Assembly (NCBI GenBank): GCA_934597725.1
Contig: CAKTSK010000001.1
Coordinates: 62,001-126,000, forward strand
DNA: 64,000 nt
Reading direction: 5' to 3'
From: an uncultured Eubacteriales bacterium
GTDB taxonomy: Bacteria; Bacillota; Clostridia; Oscillospirales; Oscillospiraceae
Part shown: positions 42,044-50,260 of the stretch, in pieces
Layout of the letters: each line of letters begins with the position of its first letter
Position numbering within the stretch: position 1 is the first letter of the stretch
Made by a program: the position numbers and the translations under genes
The notes under the pieces: model-generated
Told to the model about the DNA's origin: nothing
The model's input: the letters and a program-made list of their open reading frames with translations, nothing else
Database searches by the model: none

Positions 42044-42559
42044 TCAGGCCTCCTTTCCGTCGGCGGGGGCGTTGAACTCCGCCTCTACGCCGGCGTTCTT
42101 TTCCAGCACCTTTCTGGACTCTGCCGCCCGGGCCCGGCGCAGCTTCTCGGCCAGCTCCTGGTCGGAGACCGCCAGGATCTCCACCGCCAGCAGGGCGGCG
42201 TTGGCGGCTCCGTCGATGGCCACCGTGGCCACCGGGATGCCCGTGGGCATCTGCACCGTGGACAGCAGGGCGTCCAGCCCGTCCAGGGTGGAGGACTTGA
42301 CGGGAATGCCGATCACCGGCAGGGTGGTGTTGGCAGCCAGGGCGCCGGCCAGATGGGCGGCCTTGCCGGCGGCGGCGATGATGACGCCGAAGCCCTTTTC
42401 CTGGGCGGTGCGGGAGAAGGTCCCAGCCTGCTCGGGGGTGCGGTGGGCGGAATAGACGTGGACCTCGTAAGGCACCCCGTACTCCTTGAGCTTGTCAATG
42501 GCTTTCTCTACGACGGGCAGGTCGCTGTCGCTGCCCATGATGACGCCTACTTTTTTCAT
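42044..42559 (-). CDS. purE: N5-carboxyaminoimidazole ribonucleotide mutase / AIR carboxylase
   Basis: 171 residues. VGVIMGSDSDLPVVEKAID, VYSAHRTPEQ, AGKAAHLAGALAANTTLPVI and GIPVATVAIDGAANAAL are the PurE signatures. It is the first gene after the ZTP riboswitch. No purK, purC or purB is in the window. The start at 42559 has AGAGG 9 nt upstream. Confidence 0.95.
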   Translation of the reverse strand: MKKVGVIMGSDSDLPVVEKAIDKLKEYGVPYEVHVYSAHRTPEQAGTFSRTAQEKGFGVIIAAAGKAAHLAGALAANTTLPVIGIPVKSSTLDGLDALLSTVQMPTGIPVATVAIDGAANAALLAVEILAVSDQELAEKLRRARAAESRKVLEKNAGVEAEFNAPADGKEA

Positions 42560-42616
42560 TGAAACCATCCTCTCTGATCCTGTGCGGTGCACGCGCTTGG
42601 TATGTTTGCCAACGAG

Positions 42617-42657
42617 AAAAGGCAGTCCAATTCCCTTCTTGTGAAAATCGAACTGCC
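42617..42657 (-). terminator. Riboswitch-controlled intrinsic terminator before purE
   Basis: A 12-bp stem (42621-42632 with 42646-42657, GGCAGT/ACTGCC outermost) followed by TTTTCTC on the minus strand. Its ascending arm uses the GGGCAG end of the ZTP aptamer, so ligand-bound aptamer and terminator exclude each other: binding should switch the operon on. Confidence 0.82.
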
Positions 42658-42735
42658 CAGACGGTCGGCCACGACGATCCTTTTTGCTCCCTGTGGTGGG
42701 TCCACTTCCGTCAGTCACAAAAAGTCCTTCAGTTT
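42653..42735 (-). promoter_or_regulatory. ZTP/ZMP riboswitch (pfl motif)
   Basis: The minus-strand leader shows the two conserved parts of the pfl motif: TTGTGACTGACGGAAGTGGA followed by CCCACCACAGGGAG, and the distal GACCGTCTGGGCAG. ZTP riboswitches sense AICAR phosphates, which build up when formyl-folate is short, and turn on purine and folate genes. Its position in front of purE-to-fhs fits exactly. Confidence 0.88.
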
Positions 42736-42756
42736 TCTATGTGTTGATCACGTTCA

Positions 42757-42785
42757 ATTATACTATACCCGCTCCTGTTTCGCAA
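42757..42785 (-). promoter_or_regulatory. Promoter of the purine operon
   Basis: Minus strand TTGCGA (42780-42785), 17-nt spacer and TATAAT (42757-42762). Leader of about 190 nt to purE. Confidence 0.75.
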
Positions 42786-42830
42786 GCGATAGCGCAAGGT
42801 TTTCTTTTTTTCTCCCTCCGCTCCAGAAGA

Positions 42831-42864
42831 AAAAACGCCCGTGGGACGACCGGTCCCACGGGCG
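42831..42864 (-). terminator. Terminator of the third symporter gene
   Basis: Stem CGCCCGTGGGAC/GTCCCACGGGCG, small loop, then T5-6 on the minus strand. Confidence 0.88.
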
Positions 42865-42871
42865 GCAGACA

Positions 42872-44275
42872 TTACTGCTTGCTTTCCAGCGTTTTTTCTT
42901 TGCTGAAGTATTCCTTGGTCGCCTTGACCACCACGCCGGACAGGGCTGCCAGGGCGATGAGGTTGGGCAGAGCCATGAGGCCGTTGAGGGTGTCGGCGAT
43001 GGCCCACACCAGATCCAGCTTCACGGTCGCGCCCACCACGATCATGGCGATGTAGATGATCTGATAGGGCTTGATGGCCTTCGAGCCGAAGAGGAACTCA
43101 CAGCACCGGGCGCCGTACAGCGCCCAGCCCAGGATGGTGGAGAAGGCAAACAGGGCCAGGCACAGGGCGATGATGATGGAGCCGCCCTTCTGGGTGAACA
43201 GCGTACCCAGCGACGCAGAGACCAGGGAGGTCTCGCCCATGACGCCGTAGTTGAGGTCGATGCCGGAGACCAGCAGGGTCAGGCCGGTGAGGGTGCAGAT
43301 GACGATGGTGTCCATAAAGACCTCAAAGATGCCGTACAGGGCCTGACGCACCGGCTCCCGCTCGGAGGTGGTGGCGTGGGCCATGGGGGCCGTACCCAGG
43401 CCGGCCTCGTTGGAGAAGATGCCCCGCTTCATGCCCCAGGTGACCACCATGATCATGGAGCCCACCGCACCGCCGGTGATGCCGCTGGGCGTGAAGGCCC
43501 CCACAAAGATGTCATGGAAGACGGCGGGCAGGTGCTGGGCGTTGTAGACGATGACGGCCAGACAGGCCAGGATATACACCATTGCCATGACAGGGACCAG
43601 CTTCTCGGTGACCGCGCCCAGGCGCTTGACCCCGCCGAAGAGGACCACGGCGGCCAGGACGGCCAGGACGATACCCAGCACCAGGTTCAGGGTCGCCTGC
43701 CCGCTGAAGGTGGGGTTGAAGGCCAGGACCACGGTGTTGATGGAGCTGACGATGTTGCCGGCCTGGATGGCGTTGCCGGTGCCCAGGGCAGCCAGGGCGG
43801 CAAAGACGCAGAAGACCGCACCCAGCCACTTCCAGTTCTTGCCCAGGCCGTTCTTGATGTAGTACATGGGGCCGCCCACCCAGTCGCCGTACTGGTTCCG
43901 CTCCCGGAACTTGACGGCCAGCAGCACCTCGGAATACTTGGTGGCCATGCCGATGAGGGCCGTGATCCACAGCCACAGCAGGGTGCCGGGGCCGCCCAGG
44001 GTCACTGCCGTGGTGATGCCGGCGATGTTGCCGGTGCCCACGGTGCCGGCCAGGGCGGTGGAGACCGCCTGGAAGGGCGTGATCTCGCCGTCTCCGGCCT
44101 CCCGCTTCTGAAAAATCTTGCCGATGGTGTTCTTCAGCGCATAGCCAAATTTACGGAACTGCAACCCCTTATTGCGTACCGTCATCAGGATGCCCACGCC
44201 AATGAGCATGATCAGCATGGGTGGTCCCCACACCACATTGTTGATGGCTTGGTTGATCTGCTGAATCAATTCCAT
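42872..44275 (-). CDS. Alanine/glycine:cation symporter (AlsT/AgcS family), copy 1 of 3
   Basis: 467 residues with about eleven membrane segments. The family signature is GTGNIAGITTAVTLGGPGTL near residue 80; KFRERNQYGDWVGGPMYYIK and GIFSNEAGLGTAPMAHATTS are also typical. It imports alanine or glycine with sodium. This copy has its own promoter and terminator and no recognisable riboswitch. It is very close to the copies at 44588 and 46334, including long identical DNA stretches, so recent duplication is likely. Confidence 0.93.
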   Translation of the reverse strand: MELIQQINQAINNVVWGPPMLIMLIGVGILMTVRNKGLQFRKFGYALKNTIGKIFQKREAGDGEITPFQAVSTALAGTVGTGNIAGITTAVTLGGPGTLLWLWITALIGMATKYSEVLLAVKFRERNQYGDWVGGPMYYIKNGLGKNWKWLGAVFCVFAALAALGTGNAIQAGNIVSSINTVVLAFNPTFSGQATLNLVLGIVLAVLAAVVLFGGVKRLGAVTEKLVPVMAMVYILACLAVIVYNAQHLPAVFHDIFVGAFTPSGITGGAVGSMIMVVTWGMKRGIFSNEAGLGTAPMAHATTSEREPVRQALYGIFEVFMDTIVICTLTGLTLLVSGIDLNYGVMGETSLVSASLGTLFTQKGGSIIIALCLALFAFSTILGWALYGARCCEFLFGSKAIKPYQIIYIAMIVVGATVKLDLVWAIADTLNGLMALPNLIALAALSGVVVKATKEYFSKEKTLESKQ

Positions 44276-44376
44276 ACCGTTCTCCCTTCAATTCTCGTTG
44301 ATCTTTCGACAGACGGGCTGAAAAATCCCCTTAATTTTGCAACTCAATGCCGTCCATCCGTCGTTTTCCATCAAAG

Positions 44377-44406
44377 ATTATACTACACTTCACACTTTCT
44401 TCACAA
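44377..44406 (-). promoter_or_regulatory. Promoter of symporter copy 1
   Basis: Minus strand TTGTGA (44401-44406), 18-nt spacer and TATAAT (44377-44382). Confidence 0.65.
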
Positions 44407-44525
44407 TCTACAAAGTGTCATTTTTTTCACCGTTTCCCCTACATCGTCTGTATAGGATTGCAAAATCCGTCTCGCTCTCCCCCTGTTTTTTCCAGCTTCG
44501 CCGGTCTCTGACCTCCCCCGCCAGC

Positions 44526-44562
44526 CAAAAAAGCACCGCGGGAGACCAGCTCCTGCGGTGCT
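44526..44562 (-). terminator. Terminator of symporter copy 2
   Basis: Stem AGCACCGC/GCGGTGCT with inner GGAG/CTCC and T6 on the minus strand. Confidence 0.85.
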
Positions 44563-44587
44563 TGTTCCCCTGCGGGAGGGGATGAAC

Positions 44588-45988
44588 TCAGCCTTTGTCG
44601 GCCAAGCCGGATTCTTTTTTGAAATATTCCTTGCTGGTCTTCACCACCACGCCGGACAGGGCCGCCAGGGCGATGAGGTTGGGCAGGGCCATGAGGCCGT
44701 TGAGGGTATCGGCGATGGACCACACCAGATCCAGCTCCACCGTGGCGCCCACCACCGTCATGAGCACATAGATGATCCGGTAAGGGGCCACGGCCTTGGG
44801 CCCAAGCAGGAACTCACAGCACCGGGACCCGTACAGCGCCCAGCCCAGGATGGTGGAGAAGGCGAACAGGACCAGACACAGGGCGATGATCACCGCGCCC
44901 CCCTGGGGGGTGAAGAGGGTGCCCAGGGCAGAGGAGACCAGCGCCGTCTCTCCCATGGTCCCGTAGTGCAGGTCGATGCCGGAGCAGAGCAGGGTCAGGC
45001 CGGTGAGGGTGCAGATGATGATGGTGTTGAACACCTCAAAGATCCCGTACAGGGCCTGGCGCACCGGCTCCCGCTCGGAGGTGGTGGCGTGGGCCATGGG
45101 GGCCGTGCCCAGGCCGGCCTCGTTGGAGAAGATGCCCCGCTTGACGCCCCAGCTCAACACCAGGAACATGGAGCCCACAGCGCCGCCGGTGACCCCGTTG
45201 GGGGAAAAGGCGCCGGCAAAGATATCCCGAAAGACCGCAGGCAGATTGCCGGCGTTGTAGAGCACCACGGCCAGACAGGTGCCGATGTAGAGCACCGCCA
45301 TGGCGGGCACCAGCTTTTCCGTCACCGCGCCCAGGCGCTTGACCCCGCCGAAGAGGACCACGGCGGCCAGGATGGCCAGCACGATGCCCAGCACCAGCTT
45401 CAGGGTCTCCGTGCCCCCGAAGCTCGGGTCGAAGGACAGGACCAGGGTGTTGATGGCGCCGACGATGTTGCCGGCCTGGATGGCGTTGCCCGTGCCCAGA
45501 GCGGCCAGGGCGGCAAAGATGCAGAAGAGCGCGCCCAGCCACTTCCACTTTTTGCCCAGGCCGTTCTTGATGTAATACATGGGGCCGCCTACCCAGTCGC
45601 CCCGCTCATTGCGTTCCCGGAATTTCACCGCCAGCAGCACCTCGGCATACTTGGTGGCCATGCCGATGAGGGCCGTGATCCACAGCCAGAACAGGGTGCC
45701 GGGGCCGCCCAGGGTGACGGCGGTGGTGATGCCGGCGATGCTGCCGGTGCCCAGGGTGCCGGCCAGGGCGGTGGCCACCGCCTGGAAGGGGGTGATCTCC
45801 CCTTCCCCGGCCTCGCTCTTTTTCAGGACCTTGCCCAAGGTGTTGCGCATGGCATAGCCGAAACGGCGGAATTGCAGGCCGCCGCTGCGCACCGTCATCA
45901 GAATGCCCACGCCCAGAAGCAGAATGAGCATGGGCACGCCCCAGACCACCTGATTGATGGCCGTGTTGATCTGCTGAACCAGTTCCAT
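44588..45988 (-). CDS. Alanine/glycine:cation symporter (AlsT/AgcS family), copy 2 of 3
   Basis: 466 residues. GTGSIAGITTAVTLGGPGTL replaces the usual Asn with Ser in the family signature; FRERNERGDWVGGPMYYIKN and KRGIFSNEAGLGTAPMAHAT are kept. The C-terminus is shorter in charged residues than copy 1. It has a separate promoter (46075-46104). Substrate preference among alanine, glycine and related amino acids cannot be read. Confidence 0.93.
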   Translation of the reverse strand: MELVQQINTAINQVVWGVPMLILLLGVGILMTVRSGGLQFRRFGYAMRNTLGKVLKKSEAGEGEITPFQAVATALAGTLGTGSIAGITTAVTLGGPGTLFWLWITALIGMATKYAEVLLAVKFRERNERGDWVGGPMYYIKNGLGKKWKWLGALFCIFAALAALGTGNAIQAGNIVGAINTLVLSFDPSFGGTETLKLVLGIVLAILAAVVLFGGVKRLGAVTEKLVPAMAVLYIGTCLAVVLYNAGNLPAVFRDIFAGAFSPNGVTGGAVGSMFLVLSWGVKRGIFSNEAGLGTAPMAHATTSEREPVRQALYGIFEVFNTIIICTLTGLTLLCSGIDLHYGTMGETALVSSALGTLFTPQGGAVIIALCLVLFAFSTILGWALYGSRCCEFLLGPKAVAPYRIIYVLMTVVGATVELDLVWSIADTLNGLMALPNLIALAALSGVVVKTSKEYFKKESGLADKG

Positions 45989-46074
45989 AACACTCTCCCT
46001 TTTCTTCTTCCCCGGCGGCGGACCCGTTCTTTGTCACTTTACACCAAACCGAGGCATTTTTTGTTTTCGGAAAT

Positions 46075-46104
46075 AGTATACAGTACCGCCTTTTTCAGAG
46101 ACAA
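46075..46104 (-). promoter_or_regulatory. Promoter of symporter copy 2
   Basis: Minus strand TTGTCT (46099-46104), 18-nt spacer and TATACT (46075-46080). 46105-46255 shows no gene or recognised element. Confidence 0.6.
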
Positions 46105-46255
46105 TACACAAAATGTATCGTTTTCTTCTGTTTTTCGACACTCTGTCTGTGCAGTATGTGGTAGTCCGCCCCACAAAGACAGAAACCCTGCAGGCGATCC
46201 CGGGTCCGCCGGCAGAGTCTGACGGATTTCTGGCAGCGCTGCGCCGCCCGAAGCA

Positions 46256-46299
46256 CAAAAAAGCTGTGCTGCGGGACGATCTCAGTCCCGCAGCACAGC
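46256..46299 (-). terminator. Terminator of symporter copy 3
   Basis: A 15-bp stem GCTGTGCTGCGGGAC/GTCCCGCAGCACAGC with T6 on the minus strand. Confidence 0.9.
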
Positions 46300-46333
46300 G
46301 GAGGAAGGAGGGGGGCACAAGAAACGAGAGGGG

Positions 46334-47740
46334 TTATTTCTTGCTGGCCACCTCGGAGAAATGTCTCTTGGTCTCCCGGACCACCACGCCGGACAGGCCG
46401 ACCAGGGCGATCAGGTTGGGCAGAGCCATGAGGCCGTTGAGGGTATCTGCGATAGCCCAGGCCAGCTTCAGGTCCATGGTGGCGCCCACGAAGATGACCA
46501 GGATGAAGATGATCTGATAGATCTTGATGGACTTCGCGCCAAACAGGAACTCGCAGCAGCGGGAGCCATACAGCGCCCAGCCCAGGATGGTGGAGAAAGC
46601 GAACAGAGCCAGACCCACGGCGATGATCAGGGAACCGCCCTGGCTGGTGAACACGGAGCCCAGCGCCTGGGCGTTCAGGGCGGTGGTGCCCTCGGTGCCG
46701 ATGTTCAGGTTCAGTGCGCCGCCCTCAGCAGCACACAGGATGGTCAGACCGGACAGGGTGCAGATGACGATGGTGTCCATGAACACTTCAAAGATGCCAT
46801 ACAGGCCCTGCTTGACGGGGTCGGTCTCGGAGGTGGCAGCGTGCGCCATAGGAGCGGAACCAAGGCCGGCCTCGTTGGAGAACACGCCGCGCTTGACGCC
46901 CCAGGTGATGACCATGATGATGGAGCCGACTGCACCGCCGGTGACACCCTCAGGGGAGAACGCACCGGTGAAGATCTTGGCGAAAACGGCAGGCAGGGTG
47001 CCGGCGTAGTAGATGATGACCACCAGGCAGGCCACGATGTAGATGACCGCCATGATGGGGACCAGCTTCTCCGTAACAGCGCCCAGACGCTTGATGCCGC
47101 CGAAGAGGACCAGCGCCGTCAGGCCCATGAGGATGATGCCCAGGACGATGTTCACGGTGTCCTGCCCCTGGAAGTTGGGGTTGAAGGACGTGATCACGGT
47201 GTTGATGGAGTCGGTGATGTTGCCCACCTGCACGGCGTTGCCGATGCCGAAGGCAGCCAGGGCGGCAAAGATACAGAAGATGACGCCCAGCCACTTCCAG
47301 TTCTTGCCCAGGCCGTTCTTGATGTAGTACATGGGGCCGCCCACCCAGTCGCCGTACTGGTTCCGCTCACGGAACTTGACGGCCAGCAGCACTTCGGAAT
47401 ACTTGGTGGCCATGCCGATGAGGGCCGTGATCCACAGCCAGAAAATGGTGCCGGGGCCGCCCAGGGTGATGGCGGTGGTGATACCGGCGATGTTGCCGGT
47501 GCCCACGGTACCGGCCAGGGCGGTACTCATGGCCTGGAAGGGCGTGATCTCGCCTTCCTTGGCCTCGGCCTTGGTAAAGATCTTACCAAGGGTGTTCTTC
47601 ATGGCATAGCCAAACTTGCGGAACTGCACACCAAAGGTTCTGATCGTGAGCAGAATGCCGCCGCCCACCAGCAGGACCAGCATGGGTACGCCCCAGACAA
47701 AGCCGTTGATGGCGCTGTTGATACTGGCGATTACTTCCAT
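46334..47740 (-). CDS. Glycine-riboswitch-controlled alanine/glycine:cation symporter, copy 3 of 3
   Basis: 468 residues with the AgcS signature GTGNIAGITTAITLGGPGTI and KFRERNQYGDWVGGPMYYIK. It has a seven-residue insertion near AAEGGALNLNIGTEGTTALN absent from the other copies. I start at the ATG at 47740 behind AAAGGAG; the frame extends upstream through the terminator but has no site there. A glycine riboswitch and terminator precede it, so glycine is the probable substrate. Confidence 0.93.
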   Translation of the reverse strand: MEVIASINSAINGFVWGVPMLVLLVGGGILLTIRTFGVQFRKFGYAMKNTLGKIFTKAEAKEGEITPFQAMSTALAGTVGTGNIAGITTAITLGGPGTIFWLWITALIGMATKYSEVLLAVKFRERNQYGDWVGGPMYYIKNGLGKNWKWLGVIFCIFAALAAFGIGNAVQVGNITDSINTVITSFNPNFQGQDTVNIVLGIILMGLTALVLFGGIKRLGAVTEKLVPIMAVIYIVACLVVIIYYAGTLPAVFAKIFTGAFSPEGVTGGAVGSIIMVITWGVKRGVFSNEAGLGSAPMAHAATSETDPVKQGLYGIFEVFMDTIVICTLSGLTILCAAEGGALNLNIGTEGTTALNAQALGSVFTSQGGSLIIAVGLALFAFSTILGWALYGSRCCEFLFGAKSIKIYQIIFILVIFVGATMDLKLAWAIADTLNGLMALPNLIALVGLSGVVVRETKRHFSEVASKK

Positions 47741-47795
47741 GAAAATCTCTCCTTTTCTCAATTCTCTTCGCTCTGCGTCCCGCCGGCGGGAAGAC

Positions 47796-47831
47796 AAAAA
47801 ACGGAGTGCCGCATGACTGACGACACTCCGT
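47796..47831 (-). terminator. Expression-platform terminator of the glycine riboswitch
   Basis: Stem ACGGAGTG/CACTCCGT (47801-47831) followed by T6 on the minus strand, about 55 nt after the aptamer and 56 nt before the gene. Confidence 0.78.
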
Positions 47832-47885
47832 TCATTCAAAAGGGGTAAGAAAAGTAAGGGCTGAATATGCACTGTAAATTCGTCC

Positions 47886-48050
47886 TACGAGTCTGTCCTT
47901 TTGCCTGAGAGTCTTGGTCATGCCCCTTCGGCCTCTGTTTTCACAGATGTCTCCAGATTTGTCATCCATCTTTCCCGAGGCCCTGCCGGACGCCCCTGCC
48001 GGTATTCTATGCCGGCGGGCCGCAGGAAGTGCCTTGGGAAAGGCTTCATC
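47886..48050 (-). promoter_or_regulatory. Glycine riboswitch (one aptamer, 47886-47975, with a probable ghost aptamer upstream)
   Basis: The minus strand carries GGCCGAAGGGGCATGACC and AGACTCTCAGGCAAAAGGAC, hallmarks of the gcvT aptamer, plus the TCTGGAGACATCTG arm. Upstream to about 48050 a stem CTTTCCC/GGGAAAG encloses a structured segment without the aptamer core, as in single-aptamer glycine riboswitches of the 5-prime ghost type. In symporter contexts such switches usually turn the gene off when glycine is high; this is inferred. Confidence 0.85.
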
Positions 48051-48075
48051 TGACGGGATTCACGTTGCGAGATTC

Positions 48076-48104
48076 ATTTTACCCTTTTTTTGGCAGAAAA
48101 GCAA
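48076..48104 (-). promoter_or_regulatory. Promoter of the glycine-riboswitch transcript
   Basis: Minus strand TTGCTT (48099-48104), 17-nt spacer and TAAAAT (48076-48081). Confidence 0.6.
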
Positions 48105-48183
48105 GGCTTTCCACGCACTTCCCTGCCCATTTCCCCGCTTTCCCGGCATCTTCGGTGTACCCTCCAAAAAACGCCGGAAAGGC

Positions 48184-49134
48184 TTAGGGGCGCTTTAGAG
48201 AAATCGCCTGCCGCACTTTGTCAACAATTCCTTCAACTGTCAACCCATAAGCCGCCAAAACCTTCTGGGCGGCGCCGGAACGGCCGAACTGATCCTCCAC
48301 GCCATGACGGACCACCGGCACCGGACATGCACCGGAGAGGGCCTCGCACACGGCGCTGCCCAGGCCGCCCACCACGTTGGCCTCCTCGCTGGTGACCAGG
48401 CAGCCGGTCTCCCGGGCGGCCTGGAGCAGCAGGTCGGTGTCCAGGGGTTTGATGGTGTGCATGTCGATCACCCGCACGGAGATCCCCTCGCCGGCCAGCC
48501 GCTCGGCGGCCTCCAGGGCCATCTGGACCATCATGCCCACGGCCACCACGGTCACGTCGGTGCCCTGGCGCAGCAGAGCGCCCTTGCCCAGGGTGAACTG
48601 GTAGCCGGGGACCTGATCGGTGACGGTCTCCACCGCCAGCCGGCCCAGGCGCAGGTAGGCCGGGCCGTCGTAGGCCAGCAGGGCCTCCACAGCCAGCCGC
48701 ATCTCGTGGGCGTCGCAGGGGCACAGGACGGTCATGCCGGGGATGGCCCGCAGGATGGCCAGGTCCTCGATGCACTGGTGGGTGGCCCCGTCCTCGCCCA
48801 CGGACAGGCCCCCGTGGGAGCCTACCACCTTCACGTTCAGGTGGGGATAGGCCACGCTGTTGCGTACCTGCTCCCAGGCCCGCCCGGCGGCGAACATAGC
48901 GAAGGAGTTGACGAAGGGCTTTTTGCCGCAGGTCGCCAGACCCGCAGCCACGCCGACCATGTTGGCCTCGGCGATGCCCATGTCGAAAAAGCGTTCGGGG
49001 CAGACGGCGGCGAAGTCCTTGCTCATGGTGGAGCCGGACAGGTCAGCGTCCAGCACCACCAGGTTGGGCTCCTTCTGGGCCAGTTCTGCCAGGGCCTTGC
49101 CGTAAGCGGCCCGGGTCGCGAGTTTCTCTGCCAT
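48184..49134 (-). CDS. Transketolase, C-terminal subunit
   Basis: 316 residues with the pyrimidine-binding and C-terminal domains: TRAAYGKALAELAQKEPNLV, CPERFFDMGIAEANMVGVAA, SHGGLSVGEDGATHQCIEDL and VRVIDMHTIKPLDTDLLLQA. It pairs with the N-terminal subunit encoded 1 nt upstream to give a split transketolase of the pentose phosphate pathway. I start at 49134. A weak hairpin followed by T6 at about 48160-48183 may end the operon. Confidence 0.93.
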   Translation of the reverse strand: MAEKLATRAAYGKALAELAQKEPNLVVLDADLSGSTMSKDFAAVCPERFFDMGIAEANMVGVAAGLATCGKKPFVNSFAMFAAGRAWEQVRNSVAYPHLNVKVVGSHGGLSVGEDGATHQCIEDLAILRAIPGMTVLCPCDAHEMRLAVEALLAYDGPAYLRLGRLAVETVTDQVPGYQFTLGKGALLRQGTDVTVVAVGMMVQMALEAAERLAGEGISVRVIDMHTIKPLDTDLLLQAARETGCLVTSEEANVVGGLGSAVCEALSGACPVPVVRHGVEDQFGRSGAAQKVLAAYGLTVEGIVDKVRQAISLKRP

Positions 49135-49135
49135 C

Positions 49136-49978
49136 TTATTTGCCCTCCTTCTCTGCCAGGGCGGCCACCAATTCCTGCCGCGCGGTCTGATACTGTTCCT
49201 CGTTGGGGGCCTTGCCATGCCAGCCGGCCTGATCCTCCATGAAGGAGACCCCCTTGCCCTTGACCGTCTTGGCCAGGATCATGGTGGGCGCGCCGGTCAG
49301 CGCCTTGGCCTGCTCAAAGGCGGCGGCCAGGGCGGTCAGGTCGTGGCCGTCCACCTGCAGCACATGCCAGCCGAAAGCCTCCAGCTTCTTGTCCAGGGGC
49401 TCGGTGGGCATCACGTCGGCGGTGCGCCCGTCGATCTGCAGGCCGTTGACGTCAATGACGGCGCAGAGGTTGTCCAGGTGGTACTTGGCGGCGCTCATGA
49501 ACGCCTCCCACACCTGACCTTCCTGGATCTCGCCGTCGCCCAGCAGGGCATAGACCCGGTAGTCCTTCTGGTCCAGCTTCCCTGCCAGGGCCATGCCCAC
49601 GGCGGCGGAAATGCCCTGGCCCAGGGAGCCGGTGGACATGTCCACCCCCCGCACATGGTGCATCTCTGCGTGGCCGGACAGGTGGCCCTCCACGCTGCGG
49701 AAGAGCTGCAGGTCCTCCTCCGGGAAGTAGCCCCGCTGGGCCAGGATGGGATACAGGGCGGGGGTGCAGTGGCCCTTGGACAGCACGAAGCGGTCCCGGT
49801 CGGGGTCGTCGGGCCGGGCGGGGTCCACCCGCATGGTCTCGAAGTAGAGGACCGTCAGGATGTCCATGGCGGAAAAGGAGCCGCCCAGATGCCCGGACGC
49901 GCACCGATACACCATGTCCAGCCCCAGCAGCCGCCCCTTGGCTGCCACGGTCTCCAGCGTGTGCAGTTGTGTTTTCAT
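49136..49978 (-). CDS. Transketolase, N-terminal subunit
   Basis: 280 residues with the thiamine-diphosphate domain: SGHLGGSFSAMDILTVLYFE, SKGHCTPALYPILAQRG, GSLGQGISAAVGMALAGKLD and LGDGEIQEGQVWEAFMSAAK, then LCAVIDVNGLQIDG. It acts with the downstream subunit. The start at 49978 has GGAGGAGG 8-10 nt upstream. Promoter at 50023-50051. Confidence 0.94.
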   Translation of the reverse strand: MKTQLHTLETVAAKGRLLGLDMVYRCASGHLGGSFSAMDILTVLYFETMRVDPARPDDPDRDRFVLSKGHCTPALYPILAQRGYFPEEDLQLFRSVEGHLSGHAEMHHVRGVDMSTGSLGQGISAAVGMALAGKLDQKDYRVYALLGDGEIQEGQVWEAFMSAAKYHLDNLCAVIDVNGLQIDGRTADVMPTEPLDKKLEAFGWHVLQVDGHDLTALAAAFEQAKALTGAPTMILAKTVKGKGVSFMEDQAGWHGKAPNEEQYQTARQELVAALAEKEGK

Positions 49979-50022
49979 ATCGTTTGCCTCCTCCAGCAAG
50001 CCGTGTGGATATATGCGCTTTT

Positions 50023-50051
50023 AGTCTATCACGGAACCCCGTCCGGGTCAA
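50023..50051 (-). promoter_or_regulatory. Promoter of the transketolase operon
   Basis: Minus strand TTGACC (50046-50051), 17-nt spacer and TAGACT (50023-50028). It is divergent from the tracrRNA promoter. Confidence 0.65.
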
Positions 50052-50108
50052 TTCTGGATTATTCAACTTCTAAACATAGGAAAAAACACAAATATTGTTT
50101 TATGAGAA

Positions 50109-50136
50109 TTGACATTTTAGGGAAATATGTTATAAT
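50109..50136 (+). promoter_or_regulatory. Promoter of tracrRNA (and possibly cas9)
   Basis: Consensus TTGACA (50109-50114), 16-nt spacer and consensus TATAAT (50131-50136). Confidence 0.82.
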
Positions 50137-50142
50137 TAAAGT

Positions 50143-50245
50143 TATCTTGTACCACAACAAGAGACATCAGGTTACTGCAATCAGGCAGTATGCCTCGAAG
50201 CTCCGCCCCGGCCACATTATTTGTGGTCGGGGCGTCTTCGTTTTT
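50143..50245 (+). ncRNA. tracrRNA of the type II-C CRISPR system
   Basis: Transcription should begin near 50143. TACCACAACAAGAGACATCA followed by GGTTACTGCAA (50150-50181) matches the array repeat at 54936 with a few changes, so it can pair with the repeat part of the crRNA. A short hairpin AGGC/GCCT (the nexus) follows, then CGCCCCGGCCAC/GTGGTCGGGGCG and TCTTCGTTTTT as terminator. It lies on the cas9 strand, 15 nt before the cas9 ATG, so cas9 needs readthrough or an unseen internal promoter. Confidence 0.88.
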
Positions 50246-50260
50246 CTGGAGGTGTGAAAT

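Noticed and set aside
50150..50185. A fourth CRISPR repeat upstream of cas9
   Set aside because: It differs from the repeat at several positions, follows a strong promoter, and leads into nexus and terminator hairpins, so it is the tracrRNA anti-repeat.
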